A DNA stretch of 64,000 nucleotides from CAYFPO01 sp964345035. GTDB lineage: Bacteria > Fidelibacterota > Marinisomatia > SCGC-AAA003-L08 > GCA-002704045. The notes beneath the pieces are model-generated. The model saw nothing but the letters and a program-made list of their open reading frames with translations. It had not been told where the DNA came from and did no database searches. This document shows positions 1 through 8,584 of this stretch, piece by piece. Position 1 is the stretch's first letter; every line of letters begins with the position of its first letter. The DNA is taken from the NCBI GenBank assembly GCA_964345035.1, contig CAYFPO010000007.1, positions 1 to 64,000 on the forward strand. Direction: 5' to 3'. The translations under genes and the position numbers were made by a program.

Positions 1-99
1 TTTTGCCATTCAATTTATTCCCTTCAATCTTCATATAAAAACCATATAAATTACATGTTCTGTTAACCTTCAAATAATCACATTTAATTTAGGAGAAAA

Positions 100-1416
100 A
101 TGACACAAATTGCACCAATGAATGTACGGAGTACTCTTGCGCAACATATATTGGCCGATGGTTTTAATCCGGTAATAGATTTGGAAAAAAGCCACGACTC
201 CTGGCTGGTGGATCAGGTAACCGGTAATGAATACCTGGATATGTTTTCAATGTTTGCATCCGGGGCGGTGGGATATAACCATCCAAAGGTTTTAGAACAG
301 AAAGAGGTGTTGGCAGCAGCAGCTGTTCACAAACCAACCCTGTCTGATATTTATTGTGACTCTTATGCAGAATTTTTACAAGTCTTTCACGAAACCGCCA
401 TACCGGAATACCTGCCCCATGCATTTTTTATTGAAGGCGGCGCATTAGCTGTGGAAAATGCACTGAAGGTGGCTTTTGACTGGAAAACACGATTGAATCT
501 TACCCAGGGAATCAATGTGGAAGGCTCACAAATCATCCATTTTACTCAGGCATTTCACGGTAGGTCTGGGTATACCTTATCCCTCACCAATACTGATCCC
601 AATAAAGTTGATTATTTCCCTAAATTCAACTGGCCCCGTATAACCAATCCAGCATTGCGCTTTCCTGTCGGTAATGGTGTATTGGAGGAGGCTGAGGAAA
701 AAGAGGCAGTTGCAATAGATCAGATCAACACAGCAATTACGGAAAACCCAAATAAAATCGCAGCACTAATCATAGAACCTATTCAGGGGGAAGGCGGTGA
801 CAATCATTTTCGTGATGAATTTTTTGTGAAACTTAGGGAAATATGTGATGAAAATAAGATGTTATTCATATTGGATGAAGTCCAGACAGGTGTGGGAATT
901 ACTGGTAAAATGTGGTGCCACGAACATAATACCGTCAATCCGGATATCATCAGTTTTGGAAAAAAATCTCAGGTCTGCGGATTACTTGCCGGCAGACGGA
1001 TAGATGAAGTGGAAAATAATGTATTCCAAAAATCAGGCAGAATTAATTCCACATTCGGTGGTAATCTCACGGATATGGTTCGCTTCCGCATAATTCTGGA
1101 AATCATCCGGGATGAACAATTATTGGATAATGCAGAGAAAAAAGGTTTTTATCTTCAGAAAAAATTGCAATGCCTATCAGAAGAATTCCCCGGATTTGTA
1201 ACCAATCCTAGAGGAAAGGGATTGTTCTGTGCTTTTGATCTCCCCTCACAGACTGAAAGAGATGAAGCCTGGCAAGCAATGATGGATAATGGATTGTTAA
1301 TTCTACCAAGTGGTGAAGAATCCATTCGCTTCAGACCACACCTCACAGTTACAGAAGAAGAGATTGACAAAGCAGTAGATTTGGTAGAAAAGTCTATTCG
1401 ATCCAGCCTGAATTAG
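100..1416 (+). CDS. lat: L-lysine 6-aminotransferase (LAT family)
   Basis: Class III PLP-dependent aminotransferase of 438 residues. The family moves the epsilon amino group of lysine to 2-oxoglutarate, giving piperideine-6-carboxylate (2-aminoadipate semialdehyde) and glutamate. Visible landmarks are the GYNHPK start of the PLP fold, the FHGRSGYTLSLTNT segment, the LDEVQTG cofactor Asp motif near residue 265 and the SFGKKSQVCG segment near 285-294, which holds the Schiff-base lysine and matches LAT rather than ornithine or GABA aminotransferases. An AGGAGA ribosome site lies 5 bases before the ATG. It heads the operon and rsmI starts on the base after its stop. No other lysine-degradation gene is nearby, so its role (catabolism or osmolyte synthesis) is open. 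Confidence 0.9.
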   Translation: MTQIAPMNVRSTLAQHILADGFNPVIDLEKSHDSWLVDQVTGNEYLDMFSMFASGAVGYNHPKVLEQKEVLAAAAVHKPTLSDIYCDSYAEFLQVFHETAIPEYLPHAFFIEGGALAVENALKVAFDWKTRLNLTQGINVEGSQIIHFTQAFHGRSGYTLSLTNTDPNKVDYFPKFNWPRITNPALRFPVGNGVLEEAEEKEAVAIDQINTAITENPNKIAALIIEPIQGEGGDNHFRDEFFVKLREICDENKMLFILDEVQTGVGITGKMWCHEHNTVNPDIISFGKKSQVCGLLAGRRIDEVENNVFQKSGRINSTFGGNLTDMVRFRIILEIIRDEQLLDNAEKKGFYLQKKLQCLSEEFPGFVTNPRGKGLFCAFDLPSQTERDEAWQAMMDNGLLILPSGEESIRFRPHLTVTEEEIDKAVDLVEKSIRSSLN

Positions 1417-2100
1417 GTGTCAGGTAAATTGTTTGTAGTGGCAACCCCCATAGGAAACCTCGGCGATTTGAGTCAGAGAGCAATTGAAACATTCCAATCT
1501 GTAAACCTCATTGCAGCTGAAGATACCAGAACAACCGGGAAATTATTGAAACATAATGAAATTAAGACTCAGTTAACCTCCTATCACGAGCATAATGAAA
1601 TCCAAAAAGCGGATGAATTGGTAGCTCACATAAAAAACGGTACGGATGTCGCTTTGGTGTCTGATGCAGGCACTCCCGGTATCAGCGATCCCGGATACCG
1701 ATTGGTAAAAGCAGCCCATGATGCGAATATCCAGGTAACCGGAATTCCGGGGCCGTCATCCATAACTGCTGCATTATCCATATCCGGACTGCCCACAGAC
1801 CATTTTTATTTTGAGGGATTTCTTCCCCGGAAAAAAGGTCGTCTGACCCGGTTAAAATTTCTGTCATCACTTCCGGTCACAGTAGTCATTTTTGAATCAC
1901 CTGTCCGATTATTAAAAACTCTGGAGCAGCTTCACACTCACTTTGGTGACAGGGTTGTATCTGTGTGCCGGGAAATGACAAAGATACACGAAGAAGTATT
2001 TCGCGGTTCAATCTGGAAAACCATAAACCATTTCCGGGAAAAGACCTCCATAAAGGGAGAAGTGGTAATCCTAATAGCCAAAACGGGGTATGAAGAATGA
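1417..2100 (+). CDS. rsmI: 16S rRNA (cytidine-1402-2'-O)-methyltransferase RsmI
   Basis: Tetrapyrrole-methylase-fold SAM enzyme of 227 residues that 2'-O-methylates C1402 in the ribosomal P site. The N-terminal VATPIGNLGDLSQRA and AAEDTRTT motifs and the SDAGTPGISDPGYRLV and GPSSITAALSISGL segments are diagnostic for RsmI. It starts at GTG directly after the lat stop codon and its end overlaps tmk by 4 bases (ATGA), so translation is probably coupled. It is somewhat shorter than the E. coli protein (about 286), lacking most of the C-terminal extension. Confidence 0.95.
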   Translation: MSGKLFVVATPIGNLGDLSQRAIETFQSVNLIAAEDTRTTGKLLKHNEIKTQLTSYHEHNEIQKADELVAHIKNGTDVALVSDAGTPGISDPGYRLVKAAHDANIQVTGIPGPSSITAALSISGLPTDHFYFEGFLPRKKGRLTRLKFLSSLPVTVVIFESPVRLLKTLEQLHTHFGDRVVSVCREMTKIHEEVFRGSIWKTINHFREKTSIKGEVVILIAKTGYEE

Positions 2101-2717
2101 CACGGTTTATTACCTTTGAAGGTATTGATGGATCCGGTAAATCAACACAATTAGAATTGCTGGTAAAAAAGTTAAAAAAGATGAAGAAAAAAGTAATTGT
2201 GTTGAGAGAGCCGGGTGGGAACGATGTATCTGAAAATATCCGAAATATTCTTCTTAATAAAGAAAATAATATCACTCCGGAAGCTGAAATGATGTTGTTT
2301 TTAGCAGCCCGATCACAAATGACCAATGAAATCATAAAACCTGCAATAGAAAATGGTACATTCGTTATTTGTGACAGATATGCCGACAGCACCTTAGCAT
2401 ATCAGGGATATGGGCGAAAAATTGATACTGAATTGGTGCATAAACTCAACGAATTTGTAACATCAGGAATTGAACCCGGATGCACATTTTATCTGGATAT
2501 TGATACAGAAGAAACTAACAGAAGGAAAAAGGGTGAAACGGAAGACCGTATGGAGTCTTTAGGCCCCGAATTTATGGATAGAGTACGGAAAGGATATCTC
2601 AGTATTGCAGGAAAAAATCCTGAAAGAATTATGGTACTGGACGGATATCAGGATATGGAAATTCTTTCCGATCAGATATGGAAAAAAATGCAGGAAAATT
2701 ACACGGAATTAAAATGA
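2097..2717 (+). CDS. tmk: Thymidylate kinase
   Basis: dTMP kinase of 206 residues, converting dTMP to dTDP. The P-loop EGIDGSGKSTQ is at residues 8-18, the DRY motif in CDRYADSTLAYQGYGR is near 92-106, and a LID-like segment with RRKKGETEDRME follows. It overlaps rsmI upstream and the protease gene downstream, each by an ATGA junction. Confidence 0.95.
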   Translation: MTRFITFEGIDGSGKSTQLELLVKKLKKMKKKVIVLREPGGNDVSENIRNILLNKENNITPEAEMMLFLAARSQMTNEIIKPAIENGTFVICDRYADSTLAYQGYGRKIDTELVHKLNEFVTSGIEPGCTFYLDIDTEETNRRKKGETEDRMESLGPEFMDRVRKGYLSIAGKNPERIMVLDGYQDMEILSDQIWKKMQENYTELK

Positions 2718-4435
2718 AAAAAATAAAATTGACTTTAGGATTCCTTTTAGCTTTAAATCTTTTGATTGGTGAGGAATCTCCATCCACAACTGAAGAAATG
2801 CTTCAATTACTGAATGATGCTTTTTATAAACTTCGGGAAACCTATGTTGATTCCATTAATGACGAGGAAATCATAAAGGCAGGAATTAAAGGAATGCTGA
2901 AACCATTGGATCCATATACTAAATTTTTGGTTGGCAGCAGTAAAGACCGGCTGGAAATGATGACCAAAGGAAAATATGGAGGAGTAGGCATTCAGATCGG
3001 GATGCGCCGGGACACCTTGGTGGTTTTATCACCTATGGAAGCCAGCCCTGCGTATGAAGAAGGCATCATGTCCGGTGATAAAATTATTCAAGTGGATACT
3101 ACCTCGACAATTGGAATGAGTACTACTGACGCTGCAGGTTTGATACGTGGAAAAATGGGAACTGAAGTTGTATTGCATATTTTGAGACCTTCCACAAAGC
3201 AACACCTGGAATTTTCGTTAACCCGTTCAAATATCAAAGTTGAGGATGTGCCGTACTGGGGTATGGATGAACATGGTATCGGATATATCCGTATAACCAA
3301 ATTTTCTAAACATACTGCCAGTGATTTTCATAAAGCATTGACAAGTTTGGTTAAAAAAGATGACCTATCAGGAATCGTCATAGATTTGAGAGGGAACTCC
3401 GGTGGATTGCTGCAGAATGCCTTAGCAATTCTGGATGAATTTACAGAGAGAAAAACTGAACTTTTGAATACAAAGGGACGGACCAAAAAAGCCAATAGAT
3501 CTATGTATGCAAGAAGAAAAAATTTAGTTTCACCGGATATTCCTGTTGCTGTATTGATCAACAGGAGTTCTGCTTCAGCAAGTGAAATTGTGTCAGGGGC
3601 ATTGCAGGATCTGGACAGAGCAGTGATAATCGGTCAAAAATCATTCGGCAAGGGACTTGTTCAAAGTATTTATGCTATGAATGATACAGCAACATTAAAG
3701 GTGACAACCGCTAAATATTATACACCATCCGGTAGATTGATCCAAAAACTGGACTATTTGGAAAATGGAGTTCTGACAGATGGATATGATAAAAAAGATA
3801 CATTGTTTACCACAATCGGCGGTAGAACAGTCCGTGGAGGCGGAGGGATTACCCCTGAGGTTGAAGTCATTCCTGAGAAACTACCGCCATTTGTTCAGGC
3901 ATTATGGAGGCAGGGTGTATTCCTTAATTTTGCTGCATTGTATGATAAGGCCAAAATAGGATATACCGACAGAATAATGATAACTGACCAAATTTTAAAA
4001 GATTTTGAAGAATTCATCAAAGAAGACAGTCTCGATTATAGTGAATATGGTGAGAAATATCTGGAACGATTAAAAGAAACTCTTACAAAACAGGATGAAT
4101 TTACAGATTCTACAAAATCATTATTAGAAAAACTGATATTTTGGAGACCAAAAAAGAAGAGTGTTGATTTTTTAACACAAAGACTTGACAGTTACTATTC
4201 CAAAAAGAAAAATAACCCATTTGACGACCCAGATAATGTTAAATGGATAATTAACGGACTTCAGAGAGAATTTTCCCGTGTTATGTGCGGAGTGACTACA
4301 GAATGCCACGAGAACCTCAATGGTTCCAAAGAAAGAATACGTGTAGCGCTGTTTGACGATGTAATTTATCAAAAAGCAGTGGAAATTCTATTGGATGCCA
4401 ATCAATATTATGCACTGTTATCACCTGAGGAATAA
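2714..4435 (+). CDS. C-terminal processing peptidase, S41 family (Ctp/Prc type)
   Basis: Secreted serine protease of 573 residues. I place the start at the ATG at 2714, which overlaps the tmk stop, because it gives a clean signal peptide (KKIKLTLGFLLALNLLIG); an ATG 12 codons upstream is in frame but spoils it. A PDZ domain lies near residues 80-165 (KYGGVGIQIG, SPAYEEGIMSGDKI). The S41 catalytic region follows, with serine in NRSSASASEIVSG and lysine in QKSFGKGLVQ. A C-terminal helical region of about 190 residues is longer than in minimal CtpA. It probably trims or degrades periplasmic proteins; substrates cannot be told from sequence. Confidence 0.9.
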   Translation: MKKIKLTLGFLLALNLLIGEESPSTTEEMLQLLNDAFYKLRETYVDSINDEEIIKAGIKGMLKPLDPYTKFLVGSSKDRLEMMTKGKYGGVGIQIGMRRDTLVVLSPMEASPAYEEGIMSGDKIIQVDTTSTIGMSTTDAAGLIRGKMGTEVVLHILRPSTKQHLEFSLTRSNIKVEDVPYWGMDEHGIGYIRITKFSKHTASDFHKALTSLVKKDDLSGIVIDLRGNSGGLLQNALAILDEFTERKTELLNTKGRTKKANRSMYARRKNLVSPDIPVAVLINRSSASASEIVSGALQDLDRAVIIGQKSFGKGLVQSIYAMNDTATLKVTTAKYYTPSGRLIQKLDYLENGVLTDGYDKKDTLFTTIGGRTVRGGGGITPEVEVIPEKLPPFVQALWRQGVFLNFAALYDKAKIGYTDRIMITDQILKDFEEFIKEDSLDYSEYGEKYLERLKETLTKQDEFTDSTKSLLEKLIFWRPKKKSVDFLTQRLDSYYSKKKNNPFDDPDNVKWIINGLQREFSRVMCGVTTECHENLNGSKERIRVALFDDVIYQKAVEILLDANQYYALLSPEE

Positions 4436-4444
4436 TTGAAAATG

Positions 4445-4518
4445 GGTCGGTTAGCTCAGTTGGTTAGAGCGCCACGTTGACATCGTGGAGGTCACTGGTT
4501 CGACTCCAGTATCGACCA
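4445..4518 (+). tRNA. tRNA-Val (GAC)
   Basis: Folds as a complete cloverleaf of 74 nt: acceptor GGTCGGT pairs with ATCGACC, the D arm is GCTC/GAGC, the anticodon stem is CCACG/CGTGG with loop TTGACAT (anticodon GAC at 4479-4481), and the T arm has the GTTCGACTC loop. CCA is not encoded. It sits 9 bases after the protease stop and only 7 bases before the thrS ATG, so all three are probably on one transcript. Confidence 0.95.
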
Positions 4519-4525
4519 CATCGAT

Positions 4526-6481
4526 ATGAATACTATAGAGATTACATTACCGGACGGAACCAAGCAATCCGTTAACCCGGGAACCACTCCCGGTGATATT
4601 GCATTGGGGATTGGAGAAGGATTATTCCGTGCATCCATAGCAGGAAAAGTGGATGGGGCTGAAGTAGATTTGAGTTATCCAATTGTTGCCGATGCACATG
4701 TAGAGATAATTACAGAAAAATCACCGGAAGCCCATGAGATCCTGCTCCACAGCACAGCCCATTTATTAGCTCAGGCGATAAAGGAATTATTTCCCAATGC
4801 TAAAATTGCAATCGGTCCTGCTATTGAGAATCGGTTTTATTATGATATTGATTTGGATGATCCTGTAAATGATGAGGTTTTGGAAAAGCTGGAACACAAA
4901 ATGAAAGAATTATCCAAATCCGACTATTCCGTTTCCAGGGTGGAATTAACCAAAGAAGAAGCCATGCAGAAATTTACCGAATTGAAGGAAGATTATAAGC
5001 TGGAGATTCTGGAACAGATTGACGATGGAGATATTATTTCTGCTTACACACAGGACAGTTTTATTGATCTGTGTCGAGGTCCCCATATTCCCACTACCGG
5101 TAAAATAAAATATTTTAAACTATTGTCCTCTGCAGGTGCATATTGGCGAGGAGATGAAAACAATAAAATGCTTCAGAGAATATATGGGACTGCCTGGTTT
5201 TCAAAAAAAGACTTGAACACATATCTTCATCGTCTTGAGGAAGCCAAAAAACGGGATCATCGGAAACTTGGGAAAGAACTGGAAATTTATGCATTTGATG
5301 AAGAAGTCGGTCCCGGATTACCATTGTGGCTTCCAAACGGAACGGTGCTCATCGATGAGCTTGAAAATCTGGCAAAAGAAACGGAAACCCGTGCAGGGTA
5401 TCAAAGAGTAAAAACTCCCCATCTGACAAAAGGAGATTTATATAAAAAATCCGGTCATTTGGAATTATATGAGGAACATATGTATCCTGCCATGAATATT
5501 GACGGCATTGATTATTATGTAAAACCAATGAACTGCCCTCATCATCATAAAATTTATGCATCCAAACCACGGAGTTATCGGGATTTACCTCTTCGTCTTG
5601 CTGAATACGGCACTTGTTACCGATATGAAAAATCAGGTCAATTATTTGGGTTGATGCGGGTGAGGAGTATGCAGATGAATGATGCGCATATTTATTGTAC
5701 TCCTGAACAATTCAGAGAAGAATTCCTGAATGTCTGTAAAATGTACCTGGAATATTTTGAAATTTTCGGTATTGAAAAGTATCAAATGCGTCTTAGTCTC
5801 CATGACAGTGATGGGCTTGGTAACAAATATGTGGATGAACCTGAATTATGGAAACAAACAGAAGCAATTGTTAGAAACACGCTTGAAGAGGGAAAAATCA
5901 ATTTTATTGAAGTTCCCGGAGAGGCTGCATTTTATGGACCAAAAATTGATGTACAGGTTTGGAGTGCTATCGAACGAGAATTCACATTGGCAACCAATCA
6001 GGTAGATTTTGCAATTCCTCACCGGTTCGATTTAACGTATACAGATGTTTCAGGTGATGAAAAAACACCACTATGCATCCACCGAGCGCCATTAAGCACC
6101 CATGAAAGGTTCATTGGATTCCTTATTGAACATTTTGGCGGGGATTTTCCATTGTGGCTTGCTCCAGTTCAAGCTGTAATAATTCCTATTTCAGATAAAT
6201 TTATTGATTACGCAGAATATATAAATAATCGTATCTTTAGCGCCCAAATTCGAACTAAAATTGATAGAAGAAGTGAAAAAGTCGGAGCAAAGATAAGAGA
6301 TGCGGAATTGAATAAAATTCCGGTGATGGTAATTGTCGGCGAAAAGGAAGCCGAAGACAAGTTGGTTTCTGTTAGAAGACGGCATTTAGGTGATATGGGA
6401 TCTATGGATTGTGATACATTTATTACTGATTTGAGAGCTGAAATACAGAACAAAGCAAAAGGAGTAGCGAATAGCGGATAA
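4526..6481 (+). CDS. thrS: Threonyl-tRNA synthetase
   Basis: Class II synthetase of 651 residues. Domains in order: TGS (about 1-62), the second additional editing domain (about 70-225, with HSTAHLLAQA and DLCRGPHIP), the catalytic core (about 265-540) and the anticodon-binding domain (about 545-645). Zinc ligands are visible as Cys in MNCPHHH, His in MNDAHIYC and His in CIHRAPLSTHERFIG. The usual MNCPGHM is MNCPHHHK and the usual RNEPSGALHGL is RYEKSGQLFGL, so the motif 2 region is somewhat divergent. No Shine-Dalgarno sequence is visible before the ATG. infC begins inside its last codons. Confidence 0.96.
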   Translation: MNTIEITLPDGTKQSVNPGTTPGDIALGIGEGLFRASIAGKVDGAEVDLSYPIVADAHVEIITEKSPEAHEILLHSTAHLLAQAIKELFPNAKIAIGPAIENRFYYDIDLDDPVNDEVLEKLEHKMKELSKSDYSVSRVELTKEEAMQKFTELKEDYKLEILEQIDDGDIISAYTQDSFIDLCRGPHIPTTGKIKYFKLLSSAGAYWRGDENNKMLQRIYGTAWFSKKDLNTYLHRLEEAKKRDHRKLGKELEIYAFDEEVGPGLPLWLPNGTVLIDELENLAKETETRAGYQRVKTPHLTKGDLYKKSGHLELYEEHMYPAMNIDGIDYYVKPMNCPHHHKIYASKPRSYRDLPLRLAEYGTCYRYEKSGQLFGLMRVRSMQMNDAHIYCTPEQFREEFLNVCKMYLEYFEIFGIEKYQMRLSLHDSDGLGNKYVDEPELWKQTEAIVRNTLEEGKINFIEVPGEAAFYGPKIDVQVWSAIEREFTLATNQVDFAIPHRFDLTYTDVSGDEKTPLCIHRAPLSTHERFIGFLIEHFGGDFPLWLAPVQAVIIPISDKFIDYAEYINNRIFSAQIRTKIDRRSEKVGAKIRDAELNKIPVMVIVGEKEAEDKLVSVRRRHLGDMGSMDCDTFITDLRAEIQNKAKGVANSG

Positions 6482-6986
6482 AGGTACGGAACACCGTGTA
6501 AACGGTGAGATCACTGCAGAGTCAGTACGACTCATTGATGCAAATGGAAAACAAGCTGGCATTCTCATCATCGAAAAAGCCCTTGAAAAAGCGGATAAAG
6601 CAGATTTGGATCTGGTTGAAATTGCACCAAATGCAAATCCACCGGTTTGTAAGTTGCTGGATTATGGTAAGTTTAAATATGAACAGCAAAGGGAACAGAA
6701 GAGAAACCGGAAAAAACAACATACAGTAAGTGTTAAAGAAATACGACTAAGACCTAGTATAAGCGATCACGATCTTCTGACTAAATTAACAAAAGCAAAG
6801 CAATTCCTTGGAGAAGGCTGTAAATTAAAATTCACAGTCATGTTCAGAGGTAGAGAACGGGCAAGGATGGAAACCGGTGAAGTGTTATTAAACAGGGTGA
6901 TTGAAATATTAGAAGATTTAGCTAAGATCGAAAAGGCGGCAGATACTGAAGCAAACAGAATGACTTTGATCATGTCGCCAAAGTAA
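6471..6986 (+). CDS. infC: Translation initiation factor IF-3, AUA start
   Basis: 171-residue IF-3. The open frame has no ATG, GTG or TTG before codon 46 (TTG at 6606), yet clear IF-3 N-domain sequence (EHRVNGEI, SVRLIDANGKQAG, LDLVEIAPNANPPVCKLLDYGKFKYE) lies upstream of it. Reading back, the only start-like codon between the stop at 6465 and this N domain is ATA at 6471, preceded by AGGAG at 6460-6464 with a 6-base gap. That gives a full-length protein and an 11-base overlap with thrS. The C domain (about 85-171) carries VKEIRLRPSISDHD and the MFRGRER motif. A rare start codon is the known basis of IF-3 self-regulation in E. coli, which uses AUU. Confidence 0.93.
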   Translation: MADKGTEHRVNGEITAESVRLIDANGKQAGILIIEKALEKADKADLDLVEIAPNANPPVCKLLDYGKFKYEQQREQKRNRKKQHTVSVKEIRLRPSISDHDLLTKLTKAKQFLGEGCKLKFTVMFRGRERARMETGEVLLNRVIEILEDLAKIEKAADTEANRMTLIMSPK

Positions 6987-7001
6987 GGAGATATATTTAA
7001 A

Positions 7002-7196
7002 ATGCCAAAAATGAAAACAAGAAGATGTGCTGCAAAGAGATTCAGCAAAACCGGATCAGGAAAAATAAAACACAACAGATCAGGTGCAAGGCATCTATTG
7101 ACGAGAAAAAGTTCCTCGAGAAAAAGAAAATTGAGGAAAAACGGTACATTATCCGGTGGTGTGTACCGCAGAACAAAAAAAATGATCAACTCATAA
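7002..7196 (+). CDS. rpmI: 50S ribosomal protein L35
   Basis: 64 residues and very basic, starting PKMKTRRCAAKRF and ending TKKMINS, matching L35 in length and pattern. AAGGAGA lies 11 bases upstream of the ATG. It sits in the standard infC-rpmI-rplT order, 15 bases after infC. Confidence 0.96.
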   Translation: MPKMKTRRCAAKRFSKTGSGKIKHNRSGARHLLTRKSSSRKRKLRKNGTLSGGVYRRTKKMINS

Positions 7197-7209
7197 AGGA
7201 ATATTTACT

Positions 7210-7554
7210 ATGCCAAGAGCAAACAGTTCAGTACCAAGACACAGAAGACATCGAAAACTTGTTAAACAGGCGAAAGGGTATTTTGGTACAAGAAAATCCA
7301 ATTACAGAACCGTAAAAGATGCCCTCGCAAAAGCATGGAGTTATGCATATCGCGACAGAAGGCAGAAAAAAAGAGACTTCCGCAGATTATGGATTACCCG
7401 TATTAACGCTGGTGTCCGCCTGCATAATATGAAATATTCAGCATTTATTTCTGGATTGAAATCAAAAAATATTGAATTAAACAGGAAATCTCTCGCCCAT
7501 ATGGCTGTCCACGATCCAGATGGTTTTGCAGAAATTGTAAAATCAGTCAGCTGA
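7210..7554 (+). CDS. rplT: 50S ribosomal protein L20
   Basis: 114 residues, with the L20 landmarks PRANSSVPRHRRHRK near the start, YRDRRQKKRDFRRLWI, and INAGVRLHNMKYSAFISGL near 70-88. An AAAGGA site precedes the ATG. It is an early-assembly 23S rRNA-binding protein that in other bacteria also represses this operon. I saw no L20-binding leader here, but the operon has no separate leader region to hold one. Confidence 0.96.
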   Translation: MPRANSSVPRHRRHRKLVKQAKGYFGTRKSNYRTVKDALAKAWSYAYRDRRQKKRDFRRLWITRINAGVRLHNMKYSAFISGLKSKNIELNRKSLAHMAVHDPDGFAEIVKSVS

Positions 7555-7564
7555 AATAATTCTC

Positions 7565-8584
7565 GTGTCCATTAAGGATAAGATACGGGAAGTAGAGAAT
7601 CAATTTTTACAGGACACAAAAGAACCCCCACAAACCCCTGAAGAATTAGAACTGCTGAGGAATCAGTATCTTGGGCGGAAAGGAGTAATCGCTGCATTAT
7701 TTTCCGAAATGGGCGCATTATCCAAAGAAGAACGCCCAATTGCAGGTAAATTGCTGAATGATCTGAAGATTCAGACTGCGGCAAATATTGAACAAATATC
7801 CAGCAATATAACTGTAGAAAAAACTCAGTCGGATACATTGGATTATACTCTACCTGGAGATCCATTACCAGTTGGCTCCAGACATCCATTGACAATTGTA
7901 ATGGAAGATATTAAATCCATTTTCACCAAATTGGGTTTTTCCATTGCATACGGTCCCGAAGTGGACACTGAATTCTACAATTTTGAAGCATTAAATATCC
8001 CTGAGCATCATCCTGCCCGGGATATGCAGGACACATTTTATATAGAACCCGGTGTTGTGTTGAGAACACACACTTCAAATACCCAGATCCATACTTTATT
8101 ACAACATGCTGTCCCGGTGAAAATTATTGCTCCGGGAAGAGTATATCGTAATGAGGATATCAGTGTTAGGAGTTATTGTCTTTTCCATCAGGTGGAAGGC
8201 TTGTATGTAGATAAAAATGTGACTTTTGGTGACCTAAAAGGAGTGCTGGATTTCTTTGCAAAGGAATTTTTTGGGAATGATGTTAAAACCAGGTTCAGAC
8301 CAAGTTATTTCCCGTTTACAGAACCCAGTGCTGAAATGGATGTATCCTGTATTTTCTGTCAGGGAAAAGGGTGTAAGATCTGCAAACATGCAGGTTGGCT
8401 GGAAATACTTGGATGCGGTATGGTTGACCCTGAAGTTTATAATTCTGTGGAAATTGATCCGGATGAATGGACAGGATATGCATTTGGAATGGGAATTGAA
8501 AGAATGTCAATGCTCAGATATGGAGTAGAAGATATACGTATGTTCTATGATGGAGATATCCGTTTTTTGAGGCAATTCAGTTGA
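7565..8584 (+). CDS. pheS: Phenylalanyl-tRNA synthetase alpha subunit
   Basis: 339 residues with a GTG start. The N-terminal coiled coil spans about 1-90. The class II core shows HPL in SRHPLTIVMEDI, a motif 2 region GRVYRNEDISVRSYCLFHQVEGL and motif 3 GYAFGMGIERMSMLRYGVEDIR. A cysteine cluster near 257-269 (CIFCQGKGCKIC) is the insert seen in many bacterial PheS proteins. The Shine-Dalgarno is weak. The stop overlaps the pheT start. Confidence 0.96.
   Translation: MSIKDKIREVENQFLQDTKEPPQTPEELELLRNQYLGRKGVIAALFSEMGALSKEERPIAGKLLNDLKIQTAANIEQISSNITVEKTQSDTLDYTLPGDPLPVGSRHPLTIVMEDIKSIFTKLGFSIAYGPEVDTEFYNFEALNIPEHHPARDMQDTFYIEPGVVLRTHTSNTQIHTLLQHAVPVKIIAPGRVYRNEDISVRSYCLFHQVEGLYVDKNVTFGDLKGVLDFFAKEFFGNDVKTRFRPSYFPFTEPSAEMDVSCIFCQGKGCKICKHAGWLEILGCGMVDPEVYNSVEIDPDEWTGYAFGMGIERMSMLRYGVEDIRMFYDGDIRFLRQFS

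Noticed and set aside
1..99. Lysine riboswitch upstream of lat
   Set aside because: Only 99 AT-rich bases are present and no conserved lysine aptamer segments are visible; a site outside the window cannot be ruled out.
6482..6605. L20-binding leader RNA upstream of infC
   Set aside because: This stretch codes for the IF-3 N domain, so there is no untranslated leader.
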